Shown here: positions 31,801 to 41,042 of the stretch, in pieces
Position numbering within the stretch: the stretch's first letter is position 1
Layout: every line of letters starts with the position of its first letter
Origin: Schizochytrium sp. CCTCC M209059
Lineage: Eukaryota; Sar; Bigyra; Thraustochytrida; Thraustochytriidae
DNA length: 64,000 bases
Assembly (NCBI GenBank): GCA_000818945.1
Contig: KN805398.1
Location: 387,260-451,259, forward strand
Reading direction: 5' to 3'
Notes under the pieces: model-generated
The model's database searches: none
What the model was told of the DNA's origin: nothing
The model's input: the letters and a program-made list of their open reading frames with translations, nothing else
Program-made: the position numbers and the translations under genes

Positions 31801-32533
31801 CGAGCTCGACGCTGCGCAAAACAAAATGTCGCGCAACGTCAACAAAAAAGTCATGGGTATGATTGACAAGGCCGAGCAAGAGTACGAGGATCTCAATCGC
31901 AAACGCACCATCATCGAGAAGGACCGCAAAACCATTGAGCGTGTCATCAAGGATCTTGACACCAAGGCTGAGCAGGCTCTGCAAACCTCTTGGGAAAAGG
32001 TTAATGCCGACTTTGGATCGATCTTTTCGACCCTCTTGCCAGGCACCCAAGCCAAGCTCGAGCCCCCTGAGGGCGGCACGATCCGCGAAGGCCTGGAAGT
32101 GCGCGTGGCCTTTGGCGAGACATGGAAAAAGTCGCTCACCGAGCTCAGTGGCGGCCAGCGCTCCCTGCTCGCGCTTTCGCTCATCCTCGCGCTCCTGCTC
32201 TTTAAGCCGGCCCCCATGTACATTCTCGATGAGGTCGATGCCGCGCTCGATCTTTCGCACACTCAGAACATCGGCCAGATGTTGCGCACGCACTTTGCCC
32301 ATTCCCAGTTCATCGTTGTTTCTCTCAAGGAGGGCATGTTCAACAATGCCAACGTGATCTTTCGCACAAAGTTCGTAGATGGCGTCTCTACCGTCACACG
32401 CACCTCCAACAAGGACCACATTAAGCGTCTCAAGTATGAAGAAAAGACCGCTGCTGCAAACAAGCGCGCTGACAAGCTCGAAAAGTCCAAGAAGCGTTCT
32501 CGAGCTGATCAAAACATTGCCGTCAATCAGTAG
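28868..32533 (+). CDS. SMC2: SMC2, condensin ATPase subunit
   Basis: Single-exon gene, 1221 residues, normal for the family. The N-terminal head starts MFIKEIIVDGFKSYANRT and carries Walker A (GLNGSGKSNILD, about residues 32-43). LSQVRVANLQGLVYKQGQ is diagnostic of SMC2 rather than the other SMCs. Long coiled coils flank a hinge at about residues 520-680 (ASLIDVPDKSHAPALEVVAGG). The C-terminal head holds the ABC signature LSGGQRSLLALSLILALLL and Walker B (YILDEVDAALD), and ends with SLKEGMFNNANVIFRTKF. With SMC4 and non-SMC subunits it forms condensin, which compacts mitotic chromosomes by ATP-driven loop extrusion. The catalytic motifs look intact. Confidence 0.96.
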   Translation: MFIKEIIVDGFKSYANRTVVPDFDPQFNAITGLNGSGKSNILDSICFVLGITQLSQVRVANLQGLVYKQGQSGVTKASVSIVFNNADRERAPVGYENDNEITVTRQVVIGGRNKYLINGRSVQAKEVQNLFHSVQLNVNNPHFLIMQGRITKVLNMKPPEILGMIEEAVGTRMYESKKADAQRKMEQKQTKVDEIETLLAEEITPKLDKLRNEKQSYLKWASQNTEIERLQRFCVAHRYYECVKLVTDADAHESTLTNQIQALETEMNDMRASLEDMRESEAAIGGEAVKKLEKRVEKLAAREDEASKVLVKGTSRFENVKTKQAKLQAKQQSMIDQRAAFADLRVAARTRIDQAKRALEAEAANYAAAKRTLSNAQLALQAANAGLDNSAVDGEDGDAQQLTMEEKLVGLRSAAEAAATEVTQQKMKLDHAKKDLKAVAAQVKKAKSANSKSQNELEKYTRAVAALEADLAAIDYNPEAAADLEAGLEAKSNELVEAKDKAEQLAAQLTAFDFEYANPSADFDRSKVKGTVASLIDVPDKSHAPALEVVAGGKLFQVVVDAVDTGKALLDKGKLKRRVTIIPLDKVAAKPIAESKLQAAGEIAAERNGTAQSALSLVGFDDEVARAMEYVFGTTLVCDSLTTARSVTFDKRVSVKSVTLDGDAFDPQGTLSGGSRSTRGSALAQLQRLREFRAQVASAEREIADGKRKLAGWTASAKAYAKASSKLDLARHELGLVKERIGSTPFAQLLQKQEGLETTLSTLTEGIAAAGERREKALADAAAMEEEMKDMEAARSNLITKAQNALQQAKDQFSAAEGQYQKAQGAADSAELALEDLDKEEASMEESLLASQTQTSDGQEELDALEADVNQHKEAHQEALAALEACRAELDACRAELGKIAKSRAKTEDRMQACELKIKELESDKKRIDVNSRDAAREGKHLRAKNPWIASEEQFFGKPHTDYDFTARNPSQAKKRLAELDAAQNKMSRNVNKKVMGMIDKAEQEYEDLNRKRTIIEKDRKTIERVIKDLDTKAEQALQTSWEKVNADFGSIFSTLLPGTQAKLEPPEGGTIREGLEVRVAFGETWKKSLTELSGGQRSLLALSLILALLLFKPAPMYILDEVDAALDLSHTQNIGQMLRTHFAHSQFIVVSLKEGMFNNANVIFRTKFVDGVSTVTRTSNKDHIKRLKYEEKTAAANKRADKLEKSKKRSRADQNIAVNQ

Positions 32534-32866
32534 AAAGCGGCAGCAGCAAGAGAGCAAGCAAGGGCGAATCTTCACATCCGCCGCCGCCGCCGCCGCAAAG
32601 AGTCCACTACTGTGCTCTATGCAGAGCGTCATGATTTGCATTGCCCCTGAAGTGAACCTCGATGTTGACATTTCCAGTTTCTTTTCTCTTCTTTCTTCTA
32701 CTTGCATCTTCCTTCAGGAGGAAAGGATATTATTCAAAAGTCCTTCGTCCGTACCTTCTGCGCCTCGAGCGCGAATGCCATGGTAGTATTTCGAAACGAT
32801 GTGGTAAAATCTTACTGGTATTCTTTTTCTCTACGTGATCAGACCCCGACGAGCGGAGCAAGCTGA
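32534..32866. other. Convergent 3' region
   Basis: About 330 bases between the stops of SMC2 and the PH-like gene. Contains a short CCG run (32579-32595). Nothing else seen. Confidence 0.5.
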
Positions 32867-35800
32867 CTACAGCATGTCGCTTCTCGAGAGTTGACGACGA
32901 TGACTGCGGCTCCGAGGCAAGTCAAAGTGGTCCGTTTGGGGCGAAACAAGGTCGCCGCCATTCTTGCGGATTCGAAAACTCTTGTTCAGCTTCTTGAAAA
33001 AACCCTTTTCACTGCGAAGCGGCGTGTGTCGAAGTCCAAGATCCCGTGCGCTCGCATGGGCACGATTGAAGAGGCTGAGGTTCGGGACATCCGAAGGGAC
33101 CGGCGGCGGCGGGAGAATGCCGATCATAGGGGGTGTCGAGAAGTTCGACGCCGGCGTCTTGTACACAAAATTTCGGAGGGAGCTTCTGTTGCTGCGACTA
33201 CTGCGACTGCTACGGCTGCTGCGACTGCTGCGGCTACTTTGGCTGCTGGAACCACTACGCGAGCTCCTTCCACTTTGGTGACTGCGACCACTTCGGTGAC
33301 TGCGACCACTTCTGTGACTGCGACCACTTCGCACACTCTCGGTGCCTTCTTCGCTTACAGGGCTCTGCGCGCTTCTCGCGCTGGGAGGTTCCTCGTCCTC
33401 TTGCTGATTGTTAAGGAGCTCGCCAGCTTCGTTGCTGCGATGGCTTTCTCCAGTTTCGGGGCTCTTTTCCTCCTCATCCTCGACCCGACGATCTATGTTT
33501 TCGGTCTCGGGGCCATTTGACGTCGAAGAGATGGGACGAGCCGATCCAGCCTCCGACGCGTGGCAATCGTCAACGTCGTAGTCCAGCTCATCATCGTGAA
33601 CAATGCGAGTCGGAGGCACATGGGGATTTGGCGCAGGGCGTCTTGGCTTGCTACGTCGACTGCCGGTGCTGCTGTAGCCACTAGAGCCCGTGGCCGGCGT
33701 ATTGCTGGGCACTTCGAGAATTTGATCTTGAAAGTGAGTGTGCCGAGAGGTCTGTTGATGCGTCAGAGGGAAGCCGGCTGCAGCCGCAGCGTTGGCCGCT
33801 GAAGACATGCGGATGTCTTGCATGCGATGCGGACGCGCTCGCTTCTGCTGCATGAGCTGATCTGCACGCCACCAACGCTGCAAGGCAGCGACGCACTGGT
33901 CACGGACCTGGCGGTTCGCCGTTCGAAAGGTCACGAGCGAGAAGCCTTTGCGCGCAATGGAAAAAGTACGCCCAGAGTTGTCATTCTGAACAGCGGCAAT
34001 GTGCTTGATGTGACGTCTGCGGAGCGCTTTGCCCTCGCGGCGACCAGGTTTCGTCCACTGGATTTCATGTTCGGTTGTGCGAAGAACGCGCGCGCCTCCG
34101 TTGGGTCCCATCCCGACCTTTTGCACGTAGACGCCCTGGCGAAAGCACGCATCCGAGGCGGCCTCAACGCGCGAAGAAAGTTGAGTCTCGACACTTTCCT
34201 TGAATCCAGCCGTGGCTCCGGAAAGCGCGCGTGTGATAGCGACAAATTGGTTCTCCTCGCGGCGCTGCCAGCTCATGGACTCTCCCATGTCGCACAAGAG
34301 GTCCTGGGCCTGAACGCGCGCCGTTTTTTGGGACTTTAGCGAGTTTTCGAGACAGCGTCGTACCGCCTTGGAAAACAGCGTCGTAGCCATGTCGGTGCGA
34401 CCCGCTTCGCAGCTAATCTCCACGAGGCTTTGCAGGGCCGCAAGGCTCGTGGGGATGCCGATCATGAGCGTCTCAATCGCTGTTTTGGTGACACTTTCAA
34501 GGAGGGAGCCCTTCGGGGGGGGGTCGTCAAAAGTAAGGCCGGTACTAACAACCTGAAAAGGAATGCTCGACGCGGAAACAAGCTCCGTGTGCACGTCGGC
34601 AGGGGGCTCTGCATGTTTGGCACTCTCTTTGGTCAGTTTCGTGAGATGATCGTGTAGATCATGCATGACCTCTGCGCCGAGACGCTCTGCCAGAACAAGC
34701 ATTTTGTAGCAGGTACGAATATCTTCGGCGATGTCTTCTTCGGCGAGGTTTCCCTTTTGGTGAAACTTGGCGTTCATGAGCGGTACAAAGTGGTCGCGAA
34801 AGACGCTGCCAAAGACGGCTTCAAAGTTTTCCTGAAAAACAGGCTCGGTCTCTCCCTCTTTGCCACCGAGAACAGGAGCGCGCAGCTTGCCGAGATCAAC
34901 AGTCATGAGCTCCCGTTCGATAGCACTGTCGCCACCGATCCCAGCTGCGCCGCCATCACTCTCGGCCGCATCGCGCAGGAGCTTGACTTTACTCCAGGGA
35001 ACATGAATAGCTGCAAAGTGCATCCATGCATGCTCTTGGCCGTGAAAGACAATGCGTACGTTCGCTCCAACTCTTCCAAGCTCGGACTTGGGGTCGTGCG
35101 GCTTTGGCCCTTTTTTGGTGAGCAGCTTGGACACATATTGAGACTGCATCGTGTCTGCAGATGGGGTTCTGTCGACCGCAGACCTGCTCGAGGCGTGCAC
35201 ACTTCGCGACGAGCGCGTCAAATGCCGGCTGCTAGTACCAGTGGCATCGCCACGGCCAAAGGCGTACTGACGTTCGGCATGTCTGGTCGTGTGATGCTGG
35301 GCAGCCTGGTGATAGTGTTCGAGATGACTAGTGAATTCCGGGGGCATTTGCAGACTTTGGTCCTGCTGACGGTGGGACGCGCTCTGGTAGCGATACTGAT
35401 TCGGCTTGGGGATCGGCTTTCTGTTGGCAGGCGAATTCGCAAAGCGTTCTGCTAGCTTTTTCACCATTCCCGGTGTCTTTGCTGCGAGGTCCCGAGAGCT
35501 CGTCTCGGTGGAAGCGAGCCGATCGACAGGAAAAGAGGGGTCATTGGCTTCTTGCCACGCCTGTTCCAGGGGTGTCATGGGCATTCCGTCTCTTGCATAT
35601 TTTTCTTCGCCGTCATCGTGTTGCCGAATCAGCTCTTCATCGTCCATGAGTTTGCGCTCGCCAGCACCAGTATGCATCAGGTGGCTTTGCGAACCCCGCG
35701 GAGGACGAATAGGTGTCGCTTTGATGCTGCTTGCAGTTTTGCTGACGGACTTGGCTCCCGCTGCAGATGCCTTGCCAGCGGTCTCCCATGGCAAATTTTG

Positions 35801-36022
35801 GACGGTCTTGGAATCGAAGGTCTCGCTCTCAATCTCGCGATGACGGTTCCCAAGGCAGGTATCCGCGCCGCCGCCGCGTCTGGACCCAGCATGAAAGGGC
35901 GTTTGGTGTTCGTCAAGCGCTCCTCGGCCCTGTGGCGGCGCTGTTTTCGCCAAGAAGACGTCGTCGTGGCCTTCTTGTACGGTCTTGCGCGCCATTGCCC
36001 AGCCTCCAAAGTCTGTAGACAT
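32867..36022 (-). CDS. Large hypothetical protein with PH-like domain and Ser-Arg/Ser-Gly repeat tail
   Basis: Single-exon gene, 1051 residues, from a true ATG at 36022. Residues 1-300 are polar and disordered. A helical region (about 320-620) contains FQENFEAVFGSVFRDHFVPLMNA- and MLVLAERLGAEV-like segments. At about 630-715 lies a PH-like beta-sandwich pattern: YVQKVGMGPNGGARVLRTTE, then EIQWTKPGR, RRRHIKHIAAV, and a C-terminal helix with a conserved-type Trp (CVAALQRWW). About residues 895-945 form SGRSHRSGRSH and SSRSSRSS repeats. The most likely role is a membrane- or cytoskeleton-associated scaffold, with the PH-like fold binding lipid or protein. I do not recognise a specific family. 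It converges on SMC2 and is divergent from a small coiled-coil gene. Confidence 0.7.
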   Translation of the reverse strand: MSTDFGGWAMARKTVQEGHDDVFLAKTAPPQGRGALDEHQTPFHAGSRRGGGADTCLGNRHREIESETFDSKTVQNLPWETAGKASAAGAKSVSKTASSIKATPIRPPRGSQSHLMHTGAGERKLMDDEELIRQHDDGEEKYARDGMPMTPLEQAWQEANDPSFPVDRLASTETSSRDLAAKTPGMVKKLAERFANSPANRKPIPKPNQYRYQSASHRQQDQSLQMPPEFTSHLEHYHQAAQHHTTRHAERQYAFGRGDATGTSSRHLTRSSRSVHASSRSAVDRTPSADTMQSQYVSKLLTKKGPKPHDPKSELGRVGANVRIVFHGQEHAWMHFAAIHVPWSKVKLLRDAAESDGGAAGIGGDSAIERELMTVDLGKLRAPVLGGKEGETEPVFQENFEAVFGSVFRDHFVPLMNAKFHQKGNLAEEDIAEDIRTCYKMLVLAERLGAEVMHDLHDHLTKLTKESAKHAEPPADVHTELVSASSIPFQVVSTGLTFDDPPPKGSLLESVTKTAIETLMIGIPTSLAALQSLVEISCEAGRTDMATTLFSKAVRRCLENSLKSQKTARVQAQDLLCDMGESMSWQRREENQFVAITRALSGATAGFKESVETQLSSRVEAASDACFRQGVYVQKVGMGPNGGARVLRTTEHEIQWTKPGRREGKALRRRHIKHIAAVQNDNSGRTFSIARKGFSLVTFRTANRQVRDQCVAALQRWWRADQLMQQKRARPHRMQDIRMSSAANAAAAAGFPLTHQQTSRHTHFQDQILEVPSNTPATGSSGYSSTGSRRSKPRRPAPNPHVPPTRIVHDDELDYDVDDCHASEAGSARPISSTSNGPETENIDRRVEDEEEKSPETGESHRSNEAGELLNNQQEDEEPPSARSAQSPVSEEGTESVRSGRSHRSGRSHRSGRSHQSGRSSRSGSSSQSSRSSRSSRSSRSSRSNRSSLRNFVYKTPASNFSTPPMIGILPPPPVPSDVPNLSLFNRAHASARDLGLRHTPLRSEKGFFKKLNKSFRIRKNGGDLVSPQTDHFDLPRSRSHRRQLSRSDML

Positions 36023-36710
36023 CTCTGTTATGTTCTCTCTTTCTCTGTCGATCTGTCTCGCGCTACCCTGCCGTGCCCTGCCGTGCCCTGCACGGTTAAG
36101 CCGCGATGCAGCTTTACGCCGTCGACTTTGTCGAGTGCTTGAGAGCGGTCGTCTAGTGCTTGATGCGCGTCAGGCGAGAGCGCTTTCTCGTCTGCGTGAC
36201 CGGCAGGGTTGAAGCAGTCCGCTGGGGTCAGCCCTCTGCAGGCAGGCAGGTTCACAGGCACGCAGGGTGACAGGCACGCAGCCTCGCGCAGTTCGTTCTG
36301 CTCTCTACGCGCGAGGCCAGCAGCTGCGGCCAGCAGCTCGCGTGTCTGCTCCGACGTCAGCCGGCTTCGACCTCTGTTTTCTTGTATTTTCCGGCTGCTC
36401 TTGCCACGACACCAAGACAGACGCTCGGACGCCCTCGCTCGGCCTCTCGCAAATTCCCTCGGACGTCCGAGTCAGCGAGTAGGCGAGAAGGCAGGAGGCT
36501 GAGAGGGCAGAGAAGGCGGAAACGAGGCTCGGCGGGCCCCGGCGCGTGGGCGACGTTTCTTGCCCCAGGCAGTACACACCTCACTTCGACGTGTGTCCTA
36601 AAACGGTGCGCACGGGGACACTGGCTCGCTGGGCATCGCTGCAGCGAGCTTAACAGTTGTCCACTGCAAGGGAAGGGGGTTCGCGGCGCGCGGCGTGCGC
36701 GGGGAGAAGG
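36023..36710. promoter_or_regulatory. Divergent intergenic region
   Basis: About 690 bases between divergent genes. Repeated TGCCGTGCCC and CAGGCAGG/CACGCAGG units occur at 36068-36095 and 36240-36285. Overlapping GC-driven frames are present; no gene recognised. Confidence 0.4.
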
Positions 36711-37130
36711 ATGTCGCCCATGTACATGGACTCGGCGCAGGCTTTTCTGGAGCACGCGCCGCGGACCTTGCTTCGCGAGGACGCAAAGCGTGCGACCAAG
36801 CGGACCGACAACCAGCAACGGCCGCGCTGGCGTAATGCTGGTGCTCTGCGTTCGCCGGGGTCGGCGGTAACGACGACAAAGACGAAGACGGAGGTGGGGA
36901 CGCGGAGCACGGCAAACTGTTCAAAAGAACAAGGCAAAACGTCGTATAGTGGAGAGCGCCTCTCCACGGCGCAGGCGAAGGAAATTCACCAGGAAGCGAT
37001 GCGTGTGGCCAAAGCAACTTCAACCTTGAACAAGGAGATCTTGCACTTTTCCGAGGATCTGCATGTGTCTCGAGCCCTATTGCGGGCTCAGCTGGCTTCG
37101 ATTCGCGAGAAGCTGACGGCCTTGACATGA
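36711..37130 (+). CDS. Small hypothetical protein with C-terminal coiled coil
   Basis: 139 residues from the ATG at 36711. The N-terminus (MSPMYMDSAQAFLEHAPRTL) is followed by a basic, Thr/Lys/Arg-rich linker. A 50-residue amphipathic helix (AKEIHQEAMRVAKATSTL, then FSEDLHVSRALLRAQLASIR) ends the protein and should form a coiled coil. I do not recognise a family. Size and helix recall small subunits of vesicle or cytoskeletal complexes, but that is only composition. GC-driven frames on the other strand overlap it, so coding status is moderate; the ordered helix argues for a real gene. Confidence 0.5.
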   Translation: MSPMYMDSAQAFLEHAPRTLLREDAKRATKRTDNQQRPRWRNAGALRSPGSAVTTTKTKTEVGTRSTANCSKEQGKTSYSGERLSTAQAKEIHQEAMRVAKATSTLNKEILHFSEDLHVSRALLRAQLASIREKLTALT

Positions 37131-37474
37131 AAGAAAGGAGAACTTTTATCATATACATTGGAAGTACGGAAATGCGGTGATGTCGGGCCGATTTGTTCGC
37201 AGGTGCAGACGAGAGTGATTTGCAGATAAGAAAACGTCCTGCAAAAAAAAGGAATGTAAAAAAATAATAAGAAAGGATTTAGGTTTTCGACCTGGACCCT
37301 CCCTACCTGAACAAAAATCAACAACACCAGACCGCCAGACGAAACGAGACTCTGTTGTCTTGAGCGACTGACTACCTACAGCGGATTTCCCCGCGATTTT
37401 TTTTCTTTTGGCCTCCTGTCCGAGCACTCCTTCTTTCTCTCCAACGGTTCAGCTGTCTGAACTGTTGGCTGATT

Positions 37475-38685
37475 TTAGAAGTCGGCCATGTTGAAGGCCT
37501 CAAGGCTTTTCGGATCGACGATGCCATCAGTGAGCCCAACCTCGGAAACATAAGCACAAGGAATAATTCCCATTCGACCGTCTGGGGCGCGGGCTTCCCA
37601 CCATTCATCGTATTTGAGAAGCCCGAGCAGCTCGGTGCCAGAAGTTGCGTCGAGCTCGTCGTCATTTTCGGCATCAAAGTCAAAAATAACGACCAAGTTC
37701 ATGCCTTGGAGCTCCAGTGTTCGCTGCTCGGGAAGCTCTTGACGGACTGGAAGATCTGGGACAGCTGGCTTTGCGTATGCCATGTAGGTATCCATGGAGA
37801 TGACACCTCGGACCTGCTTGGTGTCCTTGTCCTTGTCTCGTCGCACGATGAAAAAAACTGAGACAAGAACGAGGAGAACAAAGGAACCGCCCGTGGCACC
37901 TCCAATGGCGATAATGGGCACTTCCGATTCACTGCTGCTACTTGTAGCATTGGTTGGGGACAGCGTTGGTCGCAACGTCGCATCTGCAGGGTGACGGCCA
38001 CAACTCGTCAGTATGCTTGTTGTAGAGGAACAGGACTCCTAGTGAATTGGAATCAGAGACAAGGAAAATAAGAAACGTACCTGTCGGAGAGGGTGTCGGG
38101 GCGTCTGTGGTTTTCATGAGGCAGCTAAAGGCATCTGTGAAAACAATTTGCGTGCAGTACTCGCTGGGTGTGCAATAGCGCGAGTTGCCCTACCCAAGTC
38201 AAATCAAGTCAAGTTAAATAGATAATCACAGGTCAAAAAGGTTAGTGAAGAGGAGCCCGAGCTTTTACCTTCCGGCTGACCTGACGGCCATTTCCATTTC
38301 TTTCCGGCTGACGGCCATCTATGGCCAGACTTACATCTTCCAAGCAGTCAGAATCCTTGGTGACCTCCTTGACATTGCAGTTATTGACGCCTCCCCACGC
38401 GTAGACGCAGAATCGGTGCGGTTCGCAGCCGCTCCGTTCGCCCTCGGGCGGGTCATCCGTACACGACCCGCCTGGGCACTCGCACATGGTGCTGTTCTTA
38501 GGGATCTCGCGGCACTCCTCGGCGGGAATGGCAGCCCAGTTCGCCCAATAGCAGTCATCCGTGGCCTCGCAGGTCAACTCGTCGCCAATGTCCCCGCACC
38601 CTGCGGCGGCGCCTCCTCGCGCAAGCAGCACGAGCGCCGCGACGGCGGCCACGGCTGCGCGGCGCCACGCGAGGCCCTTCATCAT
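37475..38685 (-). CDS. Single-pass membrane protein with Cys-rich ectodomain and cytoplasmic SH3 domain (three exons)
   Basis: Exon 1 is 38685-38335 (donor GTAAGT, phase 0), exon 2 is 38189-38081 (donor GTACGT, phase 1), and exon 3 is 37983-37475 (acceptor CTGCAG). The joined product is about 322 residues. Order: signal peptide (MMKGLAWRRAAVAAVAALVLL), a short Cys-rich ectodomain with about 16 Cys shared between exons 1 and 2 (for example CECPGGSC, YCTPSEYC), a Ser/Thr/Pro stalk, one transmembrane helix (IIAIGGATGGSFVLLVLVSV), and a basic stop-transfer (RRDKDKD). A C-terminal SH3 domain follows: IFDFDAENDDELDA is the ALYDY-equivalent strand, then YDEWWEARAPDG with the ligand-binding Trp, and GIIPCAYV. 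SH3 domains bind proline-rich peptides, so this looks like a cell-surface receptor or adaptor coupling to the cytoskeleton or to signalling. The ectodomain family is not recognised. All three splice junctions keep the frame. Confidence 0.75.
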
Positions 38686-39519
38686 CCCGCGCGCCGTGCT
38701 CCTCGAGCGCTCGCGCGTGCGTGCGTGAGTGAGTGGGACGCGCCAGTCCAAGGAGGGGCTCCTCGCGCAGGCCAGGCTCGCTCACGCGCGCACCTTCGAG
38801 CTCTGCGCGGCGGGCCTCGGCCGCCGCTCTGCGGCTCTGCCCTCTTCCCCGCTCCGCTCCGCTCTGCTTTGCTTTGCTCTGCCCTGCTTGCTTTGCTCTG
38901 CTCGGGGCGCGGCGCGGGGAAGTAAAGCGCTTAGGGCGCGCGGTCTGTCTCTAGGGGTTTCCAGTCTGCGCGAGCTGGGCGGCGCGTAGGAGGGGGCTAG
39001 TGCGTGGCTAGGCCAGGCGCGGCCGAGGCGTGCACGTGCCGCCCGGACCGGAAAGGGGAGGGAAGGGAAGATGCAAATGGAGCATCGTTTTGCTTGGCTG
39101 GGGAGAAGGAGGAGGACGAGGAGGGCGGAGCAAAGGGTCGCGCGCGCGAGAGAGAGAGAGAGAGAGTGCGAGATTGTGGGCATGCAAATTGGTTCTACAA
39201 GCACAACTAACTACCTTGGCGGAGTAGTATAAGTCAAGAAGCCAAGTTCGCGCAATGGCGACCACGTCTGCCCGACCAAGCACGCACGATTCAACCGTGA
39301 CAGCACCAGACCATTCAAGCAGTCCCCATTCAAATGTACAACCGATCTACATCGCCGCCGCTCCACGTGTCTACGTTGGCGAGCTGTGCCACCGATGCGA
39401 CGGGCATTGCCTCGCCTGCCGTGATGCAAGTGCAGAAAAGGCCCCGCTTGCAAGAGCGGAATCGCCGCGCGGCAAGAGGTCTATAACCAATCACCCAGGC
39501 AGTCCAGGCAGGGCGACCC

Positions 39520-39558
<39 letters not shown>

Positions 39559-39949
39559 CAGACAGCGAGGGCTCCCACTTGCACTCAGAAAGACCGACAA
39601 GGCAGAGACGGGCTGATGACAGACACACAGACATACGTAGTACAGACAAAAAGACGACAAGACAGACGACAAGACAGACGACAAGGCAGACAGACAAAAA
39701 GACAGACAAAAAGACAAAAAGAGGGACAAAAGACAGGCAAAAAGAGAGACAAAAAGGCAAAAAGACAGGCAAAAAGAGAGAGAGACAAAACAAAAAGACA
39801 GACAGACAGACAGACAGACAGCGCGGCCGACGCCGCGCCAGAGCGCCATCGCGCGCGGGCAGGAGGCAGGCGCGCGGGCAGGCGGGTAGAGGGAGCGGAG
39901 AGAGCGTTTGCGGGCCTGGGCTTGGGCCTGGGCAAAAAGCATCGCGCGC
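38686..39949. promoter_or_regulatory. Divergent region rich in microsatellites
   Basis: Upstream of the SH3 receptor (-) and PDK1 (+). Contains TGCTT/CTCTG repeats (38860-38900), a GA run (39148-39166), (GGCA)n at 39522-39557, and a long GACA/AAAAGACA purine-rich array at about 39640-39825. An open frame from an ATG at 39255 runs through these repeats into the PDK1 leader but is mostly repeat-coded, so I do not call it. Confidence 0.5.
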
Positions 39950-41009
39950 CATGAACTCGGCCTCGACGTCGCGCGAGGGCGAGGGCGAGGGCGACGCGGA
40001 CGCGCAGAAGGAGGCAGCGGCGGCGGCGGAGGCGGCGGCGGAGGCGACGGCGCAGGCCGCCCCAGCCCCGCCGCAGACGCCGCCCGCGGAGGGAGGAGGA
40101 GGAGGAGGCTTTCACGAGGAAGACGAACGCCAACACCTCCTCCAACCCCAGGGACAGCGTCGGCGACGAGGAGGAGAAAAAGGAGAGGGAGAGGGAGAAT
40201 GAGAAGACACAGGATCACGGGAGCCGGGCCCCATCGCTCGCCACACACGCTGGCGAAGCTAATCCGTCCGAGGCCGGCCCAGGCGCGGATACGAGGGTGA
40301 CAACGCCGAGCAAGTTGGGCGCGAACCCGCCCCGGCCCGATGCTGGAACCGGCAGCAAAGTTGCACGTCCAGGCGCAAACAACGCCCAACACCTCGCTGG
40401 CCGCTCGCCGCACTCGAAACGCTCCCCATCGCAGACTGGGCGAAGCGGACGAAGCGGATCTCTGCGCGGATCAGCAAAGAAATGCATTGCCAACTTTATG
40501 GTCGGCAAGCTACTCGGAGAAGGCGCGTACGCGCGAGTGCACGTGTGCAAGCTCAAGTCGTCCAATGAGCTTTACGCCGTCAAGGTCATGGAAAAACGAT
40601 TCATTGTAAAGGAGGGCAAGGTCAACTTTGTCAACATGGAAAAGAAGGTGCTCAGTCTCGTCGATCATGCGCTCATCGCCAAGCTGTACTTTTCCTTCCA
40701 TGACTCCCGATACCTCTACTTGGTCATTGATCTATGCAAGGGCGGGGAGCTGCAGCGTCTCATTCGCTTTCGCGCAGACGAACACCGGAAACGTTCGGGA
40801 ATCGTCAACCGTGCATGTTCTCTGAAGGAGACAAAGTTCTACATTACCGAAACGGTGGCTGCCGTTCAGCATCTTCACACCATGGGGTTCATTCATCGGG
40901 ATCTTAAACCGGACAACATTCTCATCACAGAGTCGGGCCACGTTAAACTTACTGATTTTGGCACAGTCAAAGACGAGCGAGGCCTGCAGGCGTCACAGCC
41001 AACCTCGCA

Positions 41010-41042
<33 letters not shown>

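Noticed and set aside
39255..39949. Upstream ATG frame leading into the PDK1 leader
   Set aside because: Most of it is GGCA and GACA microsatellite translation and it is out of frame with the kinase.
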